DNA from: Galeruca laticollis | Taxonomy: Eukaryota > Arthropoda > Insecta > Coleoptera > Chrysomelidae | Assembly: GCA_963921935.1 (NCBI GenBank) | Contig: OY998176.1 | Location: 179,982,445 to 180,046,444, forward strand | Direction of reading: 5' to 3' | DNA: 64,000 bases | Made by a program: the position numbers and the translations under genes | Notes under the pieces: model-generated | Told to the model about the DNA's origin: nothing | Database searches by the model: none | The model's input: the letters and a program-made list of their open reading frames with translations, nothing else | Shown here: in pieces, positions 20,336 to 32,365 of the stretch | How positions within the stretch are numbered: the first letter of the stretch is position 1 | How the letters are laid out: each line of letters opens with the position of its first letter

Positions 20336-23300
20336 TTAATTAATCGGTAAGGGACAAATTTTTACCACAGGGCGTTGCATAACGCCGTGGTTGGTTTTCA
20401 ATGTAACCACACGAACCACATTGTCTCGACCAGGGTGCACATCGATAACTCTGGCAAGTTCCCAATTCAGTGGAGGCGTTTGTTCGTCTTTAATTAAAAC
20501 TAAACCACCTTTAACAATAGGATGTGAAGGTTGGGTCCATTTAAATCTCTCTTGGAGAGAATGAATATATTCTTGCGACCAACGCTTCCAAAAGTCACTC
20601 CGCATACGTTGCAGCAATTGCCATCGATTCAATCTGTTTAAAGATAAATGCGTTAGATCCACCTCGGGAATAGGACTAGTGAGGGGTTCAAGAATTAGAA
20701 AGTGCCCCGGCGTAAGAGGTTGTAAATCATTTGGATCGCTACTAATTTCACACAACGGGCGTGAATTCAAAAGTGCTTCGATCTGCGACAACAGGGTGTA
20801 GAATTCTTCAAAGGATAGTATCTGAGTACCTAAGACTCTATAAAAATGAGTTTTAAACGATTTTACTCCCGCCTCGGCGAGGCCATTAAAATGTGGACTA
20901 CCGGGGGGTTGAAATTCCAAGAAATGGCCAATTTCTGCGCGATAGTTTTAGCCATGTCAAGGAGTTCATTATTAGCACCCTTAAAATTTGTGCCTTGGTC
21001 GCTGGTAATGGTAAGACATCTTCCACGCCGAGCGATAAAGCGTCTAAAGGCGGCTAAGAAAGTTTCAGAACTCAAATCTGAAGTAGCTTCTAAATGAATA
21101 GCCTTTGTGGATGTGCAAACAAAAACACAAACATAACCTTTGTAGGTTTTTGCACCTCTATGTTTACTCATCGAAAGTGAAAATGGACCAGCAAAATCAA
21201 TACAAACTGATGAAAAAGCCTTGACTTGAGAAACTCTTATAGAGGGCAAATCAGCCATGTATGGGTTGTAAGATCTTGGTTTGCAACGAAAACAACGAAT
21301 GCAACTTGAAAGACATTTATAAATTGCACTACGTGGAGATAAAATCCAAAATTGTTGTAATAATAAATAGTGTAATGTTTTTAAACCTGGATGAAAGTGT
21401 TCCTGATGAACTGCTTCGATTATCAAGTGGGTTAGTCGGTGTGATTTGGGTAGCAAAATAGGATGTTTAACATCAAACGAAAACTCCGAATTTCTGATTC
21501 GACCACCAACTCTAAGCAACCCAAAGGAGTCAATGAAAGGGGCGAGTTTTCTAAAAGGCTTAGGTAATAGTTGATTGTGTTTAATTTTGAGAAAAATGTC
21601 AGAAAATGTATGTCGCTGAACACATTTTATAATGATTTTGAAGGCATTATCTACATCCACGCTTATTTGAGACTGAGATTGTAACCTTAAGCTATTAATA
21701 AAAAAGAGAGAATACGCTACTATTCGCTTAATCTTGGATAAAGAGGAAAATTTATTTAAAAGGGTGAAGATGAAATTGTCAGAAGAAGTGCAGGCAGATA
21801 GTATAACCCTTTGTTCTTCCTGAGAGATTTCAAATAAATTTAATTTGTTATTAGTCTGCGTAGGCCATGTATTACTAGACTGAGCTAAAAATTCAGGACC
21901 TGACCACCAAATAGGAGTTTCTAAGAGCTGTGCTGGGGTTTGACCTCGACTAGCACAGTCAGCTGGATTCTGGGAAGATGGAACATAATACCAAAGAGAG
22001 GGGGGAATGAGATCTTGAACATGACTGACTCTATTAGCTACAAATGTTTTCCATCTATGTGGAGATGAAGATAACCACGCAAGAGCTACCATAGAATCTG
22101 TCCAAGCATAAATAGCATCAAAAACGACTAGGTCACTATAGCTTTCGTTAACAAAGTGCATTAGATAGGCCAATAAAACGGAACCCATAAGTTCAAGTCT
22201 TGCTATAGATTGTGTTTTTAATGGAGACACTCGACATTTCGCACAAATTAAGAACGTTCTCACAAGTCCAGAAGATTCGAGAATTCGGAAGTAGACAACA
22301 CTAGCATAGCCAACTTGTGAGGCGTCACAAAACCCATGTAGCTCAATCCGGGAAATAGAACTGGAACCTACATGGCGCGGAATTTTAATATTAGCTAAAT
22401 TCGGCATTTCTATCTTAAACCTTGACCAGACATCCAAGATATTCTTTGAAGGAGTATCATCCCAGGAAGTCTTGGATTCCCACAATTGTTGTAAAATACG
22501 TTTTGCAAGTAGAAGACATGGGGAAATAAATCCAAGGGGGTCAAAAACTCGACTTATTTCAGACAGGATGTTTCGTTTTGTACAAGGCCGTTCAAATGGA
22601 ATATAAGTGTAAGAGAAACAATCTATATTAGGATCCCATTTGAGCCCTAACACTTTAATAAAGGATGGTTCATCTTTATCAAAGTTGCACGATTCTTGGC
22701 GATCGGAATGACTTACTTGAGCTAAAAGAGCAGGATGATTACTTGCCCATTTGCTCAATTGAAAACAACCTCGTTGCATGAGCTGAATTAATTCAGATTG
22801 AAGTGAAATGGCTGAACTTAGACCATTGCTTCCAAGCAAGCCATCATCTATGTAGAATTGATGATGAATCATTTTAGATGCTCGAGGAAAAGAAGATTGC
22901 TCTTGTGTGGCCAATTCTTTCAAAGTTCGTAGAGCTAAGAACGGAGAACTCGAAATTCCGTAGACTACGGTTCGCAAAAAAAATTCCTGAAGAGGCTCAG
23001 TGGGCTTGAAGCGCCAAATAATTCTTTGATAATTCCAGAACTGAGATTGTACGTTAATTTGTCTGTACATTTGCTTTATATCGCAGACAAAAACATGAGA
23101 GAAAAATCGAAATCTTGAAAGTATTGTAGAAATATCACGTTGAAGTTTTGGGCCAACTAAAAGAGTGTCATTAAGTGAGACACCCTGTACATCACGCAAA
23201 CTCGCATCGAACACAACTCTAATTTTGGAAATTATTTGAGAACCTGAAAGTTGTTCTTTAAAGACGGCGTGATGGGGTATATAATAAGCAGATGAAGATT

Positions 23301-25539
23301 TATAATCGTCCAATGGGACCGGAATCATATGTCCACTGTTAAGATAATCTTGCATGAATTCACAGTATTTGATGTGTAATTCAGACGATTTTAAAAATCT
23401 ATTTTCTAGCATTGAGAATCTCCGATGAGCTTGTGTATAAGTATCAATAAAATTGGGGAAAGATTGACGAAACGGCAGAGGTACCGAAAATCGTCCAGAA
23501 GGTTCTCGAAAAGTGGAAGTCTTATAAATTTCTTCGCATTTCTTATCTTCGGGGGATGCTGGGAAAATAGCTTTGACAACCTGTTCGACCTCCCAAAACC
23601 TTTGCAATTGGATATCAAGATTTACATCCAAAGATGCATGGCAACTTAAAGAATAATTGTTTGAGGCATAGGAGCAGTTTGTTCGTCCTTGAAGAATATA
23701 ACCAAAGACAGTTTCTAAAGCGACAGGTTGATCCGGATTTCCAAATATACGACCTGATTTCAAAATTAAAGGTATTAATTCAGCTCCAAGAATCATATCC
23801 AAGGGTCCGGGAACATGAAATTTACTATCCGCCAAGTTTAAATTTTGAATATATGTTAATTCTGCAGGATTAATAAAGACTTTCGGCTGATCAGAACAAA
23901 CTTGAGGAATAATAATAGCTTCGAAGGAAAAAACAGGATTTTCTGCGCTACATGGTTTAATGATACAATGTGCTGTGCCTCGATTTGTAAAGGTAGTCAT
24001 TCCATTGAGGCCTTCAATGGGAATAGAGCAGTGTTTGCGAGAAAGTCCAAGTTTTCTAATACATTTTTCGGATATAAAGTTAGCCATGGAGCCTGTGTCC
24101 AGTAAAACTCGGATTTTTTGAAAATTACCTCGAATGTCCTTAATATGCACTTCACAAGTAGATAATAAAACTGTAGATTGTGGTAACGTTAAAGTATTTG
24201 TAATACAATGGCCATTTGTAATTGAAGAGCTAGAATTGTCACTAGAAGTATTCGTGAGATTGTCAGAAGCGGAAATCGAATTATTTATGTGATTAGAATT
24301 AGGAGAATTTTTTGGAAAATGTAACACAGTATGATGAGGAAATCGACAAATTTTACACTTTTGTGTGGATGAACACATTTTCATAGAATGGGGAGATACT
24401 AAACAGTTAACACATAACTGGTGCTGCTTAGCGAAAGAAAATCTTTCTTGTGGCATCTTGGCCAAAAATGATTGACATTTATACAGTGGGTGAGAAGAGG
24501 AGCATAAGATACACTTCAAGTTACTACTGTTTTGTTGTGTATTTGCAACAAATGTAGATGTTGAAGGTTTATTACAATTTTTTGAGTTTGAAAACTTGTT
24601 TTTGGATTTATCTACATGGGTAGATGGGATAATAATAGAAAATTGAACCGATTCCAAAGCTATACAATTCCTTTCTAAGAATGTTATTAATTGTCTGTAA
24701 GTAGGCAATTCTGAATTTAAGCTATTTTCAAGTTCAAAATCAGTTCTAGTTTTAGTATCAAGTTTATTCATAAGCATATTGAACAACAAAAAATCCCACT
24801 GATCAACTGGAAATTTGAGAGCTCGAAAAGATGCTACATTTTCAGAAAAGGTATTTAGAAGTTTCCTTAGCTCCTTAGAAGTAGACATTTGAATTGAAGC
24901 TGCATTCGAAAGTTCATTATAGTAGTGAGTAGCCAGAATCCGTGTGTTTTGGTATCGTTTCTCCAGCATTTCATATGCTATAAGGTAATTTGCATCAGTA
25001 AGGGGAATACCCTTAATTGAAGATAAGGGTTCTTTGTCTAGTGACGAAAGCAAATATTGAAATTTTTCAGCGTCGGACAAATCAGTATTGTTGTGAATAA
25101 GCGAATTGAACAGATCATAAAAAGAAGACCAGTTTTTAAAATCTCCGTCGAATGTCGGTAAATTAATTTTTGGAAGCTTTGCTACAAATCGTTGATGTGA
25201 AGAAGTTCTATTTAAATTGGTCACCGAATCATTGACGGAATCCGAGATTAAAAAATCGTGCTTGATAGATTTAGCCCCATAAAATGCTTTATCTGCCGAA
25301 CTACGCATTGTATCGTAAGTTACGAACTCATCATCACTAACTAGAGAAATGACAGTATTATGGGCTGTTTGGAAGTCATTATAAATAACATCAAGATCCT
25401 CTGCTCTAGCTAAGAAAATGGATCTCAAGGATTCATCGTTTAACGCATCAAGACCTGCTTGATGAGTCTCTTGTAATCTTCTGTGAGCAAGCGTGCGATT
25501 TAAATTCGCTTTTGTTAATTTATCTGATGGTGGAGCCAT
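20336..25539 (-). CDS. BEL/Pao gag-pol polyprotein, one frameshift
   Basis: From ATG at 25539 a 1558-codon frame encodes, in order: capsid (LPTFDGDFKNWSSFYDLFNS, about residues 125-145); Cys/His knuckles (CILCSSSHPLYKC ... CVNCLVSPHSMKMC ... CKICRFPHH, about 340-400); protease VLLDTGSMANFI (Asp near 480); RT with YIDDGLLG near 895; RNase H (FCDASQVGYASVVYF); integrase zinc module (EHFHPGLKTLHYLL ... CIRCFRCKPR); and integrase core (CIDFAGPFSL; TSDQGTNFKGA). At about 20920 the frame shifts within a run of six C on the minus strand; one more C would continue it. The second frame then supplies SPHFNGLAEAGVKSF (catalytic Glu) and the C-terminal domain to 20336. All catalytic residues are intact. 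Either a one-base deletion or a homopolymer sequencing error would explain the break. Confidence 0.93.
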
Positions 25540-25938
25540 TACAAATATAAATAATTGTTTTGAAAATTATAAACAAACAAATATCGAAGCACCTGCTCAA
25601 GGTCAATGTGGTTTTTGTATGCCAAGAAAAAGTTAAATTGAAAAGGTAATTAAGAACTGGAAATAATATTTTAATAAATATTTTCGAACAAAGCAATAAA
25701 ATTCTCTAGCAAAGAAGAATGCAAAATTTACGTTTAAATTTGATTTTAACTGTTGATATTTGACGGTGAAATGATAATTATAATAACATCTAGTGGAATA
25801 AACTAAAACAGAGTTTATCTGCATAAAAAATGAATGAGAAACCGGTAAACGAATTTAAAATGTACCGAAAAAATGAACTTAACTTGAAAAGGTAAAAGGG
25901 TATAAATGAGGTATATTAATCCGCGTGAGAAGGACCAA
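25540..25938 (-). other. Leader between the 5' LTR and gag of the BEL element
   Basis: Untranslated leader with the primer-binding region TTGGTCCTTCTCACGCGG at 25938-25921 (minus strand) directly after the LTR. No open frame of note. Confidence 0.75.
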
Positions 25939-26291
25939 TGTTAAGGGTTGGAAATATGAAAAGGGACTAATGGACTGTATTTCGAAGAGTTAATTAACAA
26001 AAAAATAGCACATCATCAACGCATAAATAAAAACAATATATATATAAGGCTCCTACCTGATGAAGCTGTCTTGCCGTCGTATCCAGGCGCCTGGGAGGGT
26101 TGACGATGTCGTTTTTGGTACACTTCCTTTGACCGAATCTCGTCCAAACAATTTACCGGTGTTTTTATAAACTCATGTATACCGTGCGAATGTCGACAAG
26201 GTACTACTGTCTGGGCACGTCGACGGTTTATCAATCATGCGCCAATGATGCGTTTAGCGGCAAAATTGAAAATACAAGTGATTCCTTAACA
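25939..26291 (-). repeat. 5' LTR of the BEL/Pao element
   Basis: 353 bp; the outer end TGTTAAGG (minus strand) touches the AAAAC duplication at 26292-26296. Confidence 0.93.
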
Positions 26292-26296
26292 AAAAC

Positions 26297-27263
26297 AATT
26301 AATATAATCAGGATCTTTTATGTTAATTACTGCATTTTTCTTGAGACGATTGGTTAAAGGTTTAGTCAGTTTTGAAAAATCTTTAATGAATTTTCTATAA
26401 TATCCAAGAAGTCCGAGAAAAGCTTTAATTTCTTTACTAGTTTTTGGTATGAGAAATTTTTGAATAGCACTTATTTTTTCGGGATTTGGTTTTACACCTT
26501 CAGGGGTAACAATATATCCTAAATAAGCTACTTCTTTCCTCAAAAATTCGGATTTGTCAATTTGTATTTTAAAATTCGATTCGCGTAACCTCTAAAATAC
26601 TTCTTTTAAATTATTTATGTGTTCTTGCAAGCTTGTACTAAATATAATGATATTGTCAAGATAAACTAAACATTTTTCGTTTTGGATAACTCTTAAAATG
26701 TTGTCCATCACTCTTTGAAAAGTTGTTGGAGTCCCTTTAATCCGAATGGCATTCTCAGAAATTCCCATTGGCCGTTTTCAGTAGTAAAAGCCGTTTTGGG
26801 TATATCTTATTCAGCCAACTCAATTTGGTGGAATCCGGAGGCAAGATCCAATGTAGTGAAGTATTGGCAACGTCCTAATTTATCCAATAGATCAGTTATG
26901 TTTGGTAATGGATATCTATCTCCAATAGTTATTTCGTTAAGCTTGCGATAGTCTACGACGACTCTGAATTTTTGTTTACCTGAAGAGTCCAATTTTTTTG
27001 GGACAATCCAGATACTACTAGAGTACGGTGAGGATGAGGCTCTTGATGATATTTTGATCTAACATACTCTGTATTTGATTTTGGACTTTGTTTTTATATA
27101 CTTCTGGATATCTGTACGATTTAGTATGAATAGGTACATCATTTGTAGTTTTTATTTGATGCTTGATTTTACTTGTAAAAGTTAGTTGATTACCATCAAC
27201 ATGAAAAATGTCAGAATATTCTTTAATTAATTTAAGAATAGCATTGCGTTCTTCAGAATTCAT
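26297..27263 (-). pseudogene. Gypsy reverse transcriptase, split by the BEL insertion
   Basis: Minus-strand fragments: HTKSYRYPEVYKNKVQNQI (start), FRVVVDYRKLNEITIGDRYP, YFTTLDLASGFHQIELAE (first catalytic Asp, intact), then after frameshifts VYLDNIIIFS near 26680-26650, where the usual YLDD is YLDN, and LGYIVTPEGVKPNPEKISAI plus FLGLLGYYRKFIKDFSKLTK. The substitution removes a metal-binding Asp, so the enzyme was dead even apart from the frameshifts at about 27010, 26800 and 26590. It continues into the RNase H segment at 19487. Confidence 0.85.
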
Positions 27264-27434
27264 ATGTTCTGTTCGAACTTTATTTTTATCAAATTTGAAT
27301 TTTCTGCATAAATAGCATTAAAATTAGGGCTCAAGGTTTGTTCGTATGCGTCGAACTGTTCAACCTCTGAAGGAGCACTTAAATCTACTTTAAAATATGA
27401 CTAAGACGGATTTAAAATAGTGCATACAGCTTGA

Positions 27435-27986
27435 CTATTTTCCGCTCTTGTAAGACATTCGGGAATTTATATCGCCATTACTGATATTCAATTTAATTAT
27501 TTGTTCAGTTCGCGGAGGCACTACTATACAATTCGTGTTCTCGATTCTGATTTTAAAATAATTTATTTTTATTTCACTATAAGTCGTAATTAAAACATTA
27601 TTCACTAAATCAATAATTGCACTCAATTTTTCCAGATTATCTAAACCTAATAAGCAATCAAAATGATTGTGAAATTTAAATATACAATATTCTAAGTTCA
27701 TTTTATTTTTCATTTTAAATATCTTTGAAGATGGAATTACTGTACAATAACTTTGTTGACTTGAGCCTAAAGCAGAAGTTACTTTGAAAGATTTTTTCAT
27801 AGTCGATTTTGAAAAATATTTCTTTGCAATTTCAGGTGTTACAAAAGATTTTGTACTACTTGTGTCAATCATTACTTTCAAATTTTGTTCAGGAAATATT
27901 ATGTACGGTAATTCACTTTCATAATTCGTAAAATTAAACATTTCTACGTGTCTGTCTCTTCCGAGGCCATTTCGTCTAAAAAACAA
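27435..27986 (-). pseudogene. Gypsy protease and pol N-terminus
   Basis: Frame 27986-27435 encodes an aspartic protease domain: IIFPEQNLKVMIDTSSTKSF (active-site loop DTS in place of DTG), a long middle part, and CLLGLDNLEKLSAIIDL near the end, as in errantiviral proteases. Beyond it, SPTDK-like linker sequence is disrupted before RT begins at 27263. The frame has no ATG of its own element and comes from a truncated gag-pol; gag is missing past about 28010. Confidence 0.7.
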
Positions 27987-28009
27987 TCTTTAACACAGTG
28001 GGACGTTCA

Positions 28010-30811
28010 GTATCGTCCATATTCCTTCGCAATTGCACTTCCAGAATATCTTGTGAAGAGACTCACCGCAAGAGGATCTTAAATGCATCCAACTGTCCAC
28101 GGTGACTTATGGAGTCACTTGTTCGTCTTTTCTTGCTACAAGAGTTCTAAAAGAACTCGCTCCCAATTCCAATAAATTTCCTTCAGCGCAAGGGGCCTTG
28201 TCACATCAAACGTACGTAGATAATGTACTTCATGGTGCTGATTCAATATCCGAGTTGGAAGAGTCCTATCACCAACTCAATACATTATTGAATTCTGCGG
28301 GTTTCCGACTACATAAATGGTCGTCCAATTTCGACAAATATATTGTGACTCCTCTAACCCAATTCCACTTGAAAAAGAAACGGAAGACAAGGTTTTGGGG
28401 TTATGTTGGAATCCGTCCTCCTTCTAAGCGCAAAGCGTTATCCCTCATAGCTCAGATGTTTGATGCAATCGGATACTTGAGCCCTTCCATAGTCGTAGGA
28501 AAGATTTTCATGCAAAGATTGTGGCTATCAAAGCTTTCCTGGGACGAACCTTTAACTCCTGAACTAGCCCAAGAATAGAAAAAATTCATATACTCCATTG
28601 ATTCCTTAAGACGTTTGAAAATTCCTAGATATCTGTTTTCCGATTAATCAATAATAAAGGTTCAAATTCACGGCTTTGAGCTTATGGTTCTTGTTTATAT
28701 TTCAGAATTATTGATTCCGACAACACCGTCTACAACACTTTAGTAAGTTCCAAGTCGAGGGTTACGCCTCTCAAGACGGTTTCACTTCCGCGCCTTGAAC
28801 TATGTGCAATGGTACTACTTTCTAAGTTAACCCAAAGGATTCTCAAGATATTCGAGAATTGTGTAAAATTCGCATCCATCAATCTGTGGACTGACTCCCA
28901 GATAGCCCTCTGCTGGATTCAATCACATCCTTCCCGCTGGCATACATTTCTAGCATATATTTGTAGCCAACAGAGTTTCCCAAATTCAAATTTCCATACC
29001 GCAAGCTAATTGGAGGCATGTTCGTTCTTCTAAAAACCCTATCGATTTGCTGTCCAGAGGAGTACTCGCTCCCGATCTCTTAAATTCCGAGCTATGGTGG
29101 AATGGTCCTGATTTCCTGCCCGAATTAAATGTCGACTTTTCTAAATTCACGTTGAAACCTCCGAATGTCGTACCCGAACAAAAGGGCAACAAGCTGCAAG
29201 TGTTGGTGGCAATCACCGACTGCGAATTCCAATTTTGGAACCCCATATTTGAAATGTTTTATTCGTTCAATGAGTTGTTGCATACCATAGCTTATATACT
29301 CCGGTTTGTCTCCAATACTAAGGGCAAGGAACCAAGGCTCCGCGGCCCCTTGTCCATATCAGAAGTAAATTCTGCTGGTCCTTCGAAACTTACAGTTCAT
29401 ATACTTTTCGAAGGAGATTTCAGAATTGAAATACCTCAAACCCATTTACGACAAAGGCGTATTAGCCCTCAATCCTTTTGTCAATGATAAAGGACTCCTT
29501 TGCGTCGGAGGCCGTTTGCGACATGCAGACGTTCCTGAGCCTTATAAGCATCCCGTGTCCTTCCTGCTAAAAACCACGTAGTTTCCCTCCTGCTCAAGAG
29601 AAAGCATGTCAGATTGGGACACGCTGGTGCCCAATCCGTCTTGCTAACGTCCGCTTGCAATATTGGCCCCTGAATGGAATCAGGGAAGTAGAAAGAGTGA
29701 TTCATGAATGTATGACTTGTTTCCGTTTCCGAGCTGTTTCTGCTCAACAAATTATGTCCGACTTGCCAGCAGACAGAGTCAAGCCTTCGAGATCCTTTGA
29801 AAGAGTAGAAATCGACTATGGTGGCCCTTTCTTCATAAAATCTTCCCGCCTCCGAAAGGCTCCTATCACAAATTGCTACATGGCGGTTTTCATATGCATG
29901 ACCACAAAGGCCATCCACTTAGAGCTAGTGTCCTCCTTATCCACTGAAGCCTTTCTGCTCACCCTGAAGCGTTTCATTTCACGTAGGGGAATTCCTACCG
30001 TCATCTACAGTGACAACGCCACCAATTATGTAGGCGCCAGAAATCATTTGAAGGAATTGCGCGAATTCTTCTCTAATTCCTATTTATTCGATCGCATCAA
30101 AACATTCGCTTCTGAAACCAGCTTCGAGTGGAAGTTCATTCCTCCTCGCAGTCCTCATTGGGGAGGTCTGTGGGAATCCGCTGTCTGTGGTGCCAAAAGA
30201 CACCTGCAACGTATCGCTGGAGACGCTCAACTCACCTTCGAGGAGTTGAATACCGTTGAATACCACCAAAATTGAGGCAATCCTAAACTCTAGACCACTG
30301 TGTCCTATATCTAGTGATCCCAATGACTTCCAAGTCCTAACTCCGGGCCATTTCCTAATTGGCTGTCCTTTAACCTCCTATTCTGACCACAGTGTCACAC
30401 ACCTGCCTGAAAACAGACTTGCACACTGGCAGAGATGTTCTCAAATGCAACAGTACTTCTGGAAAAGATGGACTACAGAGTACTTAAACCGTTTACAAAA
30501 TCGGCCTCCCCTCCACTGGCCTTTGGCAAGAATTGTCGAGATTATTCCTGGCGTGGACCAAAGAGTCCGTGCTATAAAACTCCGTACCAAAGAAGGCACA
30601 TTCGTCAGACCGATCACCAAGGTTTGTCCTCTGCCCTGTGCAAACTCCAGTCCGTAATCAAGCAGACCAACCTGCACACAGTTGCTTCGTTGATTGCGTT
30701 CTCGGGTTGTCTTCCGATGGTAGTATCGTCGCGCCATTTCAATCGCGCTTTGTTCCATCTTTCCTTGCTTTTCCTTCTTATTGAAATCAGAGATTTCAAC
30801 GGGCGGGAGTA
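28010..30811 (+). pseudogene. Old BEL/Pao pol fragment
   Basis: Plus-strand BEL/Pao pol from mid-RT to integrase end: STVTYGVTCSSFLATRVLKE, SHQTYVDNVLHGA (YVDD changed to YVDN), GFRLHKWSSN, FDAIGYLSPSIVVGKIFMQR, NLWTDSQIALCWIQSHPSRW (RNase H), LLSRGVLAPDLLNSELWWNG, ECMTCFRFRAVSAQQIMSDL (integrase zinc module), ERVEIDYGGPFF, YSDNATNYVGARNHLKELRE (core Asp), PPRSPHWGGLWESAVCGAKR (core Glu), and PISSDPNDFQVLTPGHFLIG. Many frameshifts and stops break it into about six pieces. It faces the opposite way to the Gypsy element on its left. A polypurine tract GGGCGGGAG (30801-30809) ends it. Confidence 0.88.
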
Positions 30812-31085
30812 TGTTGAAACCATATTTAAAATTAAAATGTTAGAACAAACAACTATAATATGATAAACGCAATGAATTGGTACCTTTACGAAAATTTATT
30901 ATGTTTTAAATGGCCAAATCATAAAATTTTAAATTGGTTAACCAATAAAAGACGCACTAGTCTTCACAGAACAATAGTTTCTTCTTGGCACCAAAATTCT
31001 CCAATCTGCTATAACACCACGTTTGTGTTATTGTGTCTACTATCTTTCCTCCCGCTGGGCTTCAACTAGACACCACTCCTCCAGG
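30812..31085 (+). repeat. Probable 3' LTR start of the old BEL/Pao fragment
   Basis: TGTTGAAACC follows the polypurine tract at 30812. An AATAAA signal lies at about 30948. The LTR end is not visible because no second copy exists in the window. Confidence 0.5.
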
Positions 31086-32019
31086 TAAATCTTGAAGTTC
31101 TCGTTATTAATACACTTTATACTATTATTTATGGCCTCTTCTCTCGCAATCCAGTTTCTTTCTTCTAATTATCTGTTACAAATGATACTTTCTGGTATCT
31201 TTCATTATTCCAGAGCCTTTATTTTATGTATCTATTTTAATTACTTGTCTTCTGTTCCTATATTTATCATTCAAATCTTCTCAAATTATTTCATTGACTT
31301 TCTATAACTCCTTTTTATAATTTTCTTCTGATTATATGAAGACTAGACTCATATTTTCTTGAATTTACAAATTTTTCTAAGCATATATCCTCCCTCAACA
31401 ATATCACACCACATACTACTGATCGCTTCCAAATCAACAAACTATTTTTTCTTCCCCTTGTCATGGACGAAATGAATCATGTAATTAGATTTTTTTCAAC
31501 TATATACATTATTCGAGGACTTTTTATCAAATTTCATATCTTTTATAACTACATTAGGATATTTAATATTCTTTCCGTTTGCAAAATTATTTAATCTACT
31601 GAATTAAAACTCAACTCTTATAAATGGTAATTTTGCTTCTAAATTCTTGTTAAATCGTATGTATTATAATGATCTAAATATTTGCATTCATTCCTTTAGG
31701 TTTTTCTTTGATTTGGATAATCTCTATGAAGTAAATGCCAAATTTACAACTGATTCTTTCATCTAATGAGGATTTATAGCCTGGTATATGAATTGAACTA
31801 TTTTATGAAGTGTTGACATCATGGTGAATATTTTGAATGTTATTTCGTTAATTCAATATTCATAGTAAATAAATGATATCATCAATATTTATTCCACTTT
31901 AACTTCATTCATATATGATAAAAAAAAAATTCCCTATGTTTTGGTGATTTCTAACCAACTTTTCGCTTTATAAACAGGAAAACATTTCACATCAACATTT
32001 TGAAACTCTTAGATGTGAT
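31086..32019. other. AT-rich non-coding stretch
   Basis: Nothing recognisable up to the Polinton target duplication at 32020. Confidence 0.5.
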
Positions 32020-32025
32020 GAGTTC
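32020..32025. repeat. Left 6-bp target-site duplication (GAGTTC)
   Basis: Identical to 42785-42790; it brackets the inverted repeats exactly. Six-base duplications are typical of Polinton/Maverick integration. Confidence 0.9.
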
Positions 32026-32062
32026 AGTAGAGAATGGGGCACTTTGGACTGGGAACTTTTTG

Positions 32063-32365
32063 TGACGTCACATGACCACGCCCTCTGACCTTGACCTACT
32101 TTTCGTGACCTTGACCTATTTTTGGGGGTTTGGCCCGGGCCTATTGCCAAAATTTTTTGTTGGCCCTGGCCAATTGCCAAAATTTGGAAGGCCAAAGATC
32201 AATGACCCCAATTACCAAAATTTGGAAGGTCAAAGGTCAATGACCTTTTGTGATCTTGACCTAGTTTTTGGCCAGGATTAAAGGTCAATGACCTAACATG
32301 ACCACACCCTATGACGTAACATGACCACGCCCTATGACGTAACATGACCACACCCTATGACGTCA
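32063..32365. promoter_or_regulatory. Cluster of nuclear-receptor half-sites and CRE-like sites in the left TIR
   Basis: TGACGTCA at 32063-32070 and 32358-32365; TGACCTTGA (the inverse of TCAAGGTCA, an FTZ-F1/ERR-type extended half-site) at 32086-32094 and 32106-32114; a perfect direct repeat AGGTCAAAGGTCA (DR1) at 32227-32239. The DR1 and a CRE are kept in the right TIR (42662-42674 and 42498-42505). Function is inferred from motif identity only. Confidence 0.4.

Larger units (their letters stand above)
19493..26291 (-). mobile_element. Young BEL/Pao retrotransposon with an extra inverted LTR
   Basis: Direct LTRs of 353 bp (25939-26291 and 19822-20174) differ at one position that I can see. 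They begin TGTTAAGG and end CCTTAACA. The insertion is bounded by the 5-bp duplication AAAAC (19488-19492 and 26292-26296), the size made by BEL/Pao integrases. At the left edge a third, inverted LTR copy (19493-19817) lacks the last ~29 bases. Between it and the 3' LTR is CCAA, the first bases found inside the 5' LTR (25935-25938). The internal region has a primer-site region (TTGGTCCTTCTCACGCGG, minus strand) and a polypurine tract (GGTGGGGTGAA) before the 3' LTR. Confidence 0.93.
16270..28010 (-). mobile_element. Env-bearing Ty3/Gypsy (errantivirus-like) element split by a BEL/Pao insertion
   Basis: Minus-strand order: protease (27986-27435), RT (27263-26297), [BEL insertion 26291-19493], RNase H (19487-18909), integrase (18908-17496), env-like frame (17345-16402), polypurine tract (16400-16393), 3' LTR from 16392. 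The gag and 5' LTR are missing; the element is cut near 28010 where BEL/Pao sequence of the opposite orientation begins. The pol-then-env order with a membrane-spanning segment close to the 3' LTR is that of Gypsy/errantivirus elements. All genes carry stops or frameshifts. Confidence 0.82.

Noticed and set aside
21261..24105. Plus-strand open frames within the BEL/Pao region
   Set aside because: Shadows of the 1558-codon gag-pol frame on the minus strand.
19493..26291. A piggyBac-like insertion at TTAA
   Set aside because: TTAA at the edges is part of the LTR ends (TGTTAAGG/CCTTAACA); the true duplication is AAAAC, and the content is a BEL/Pao element.
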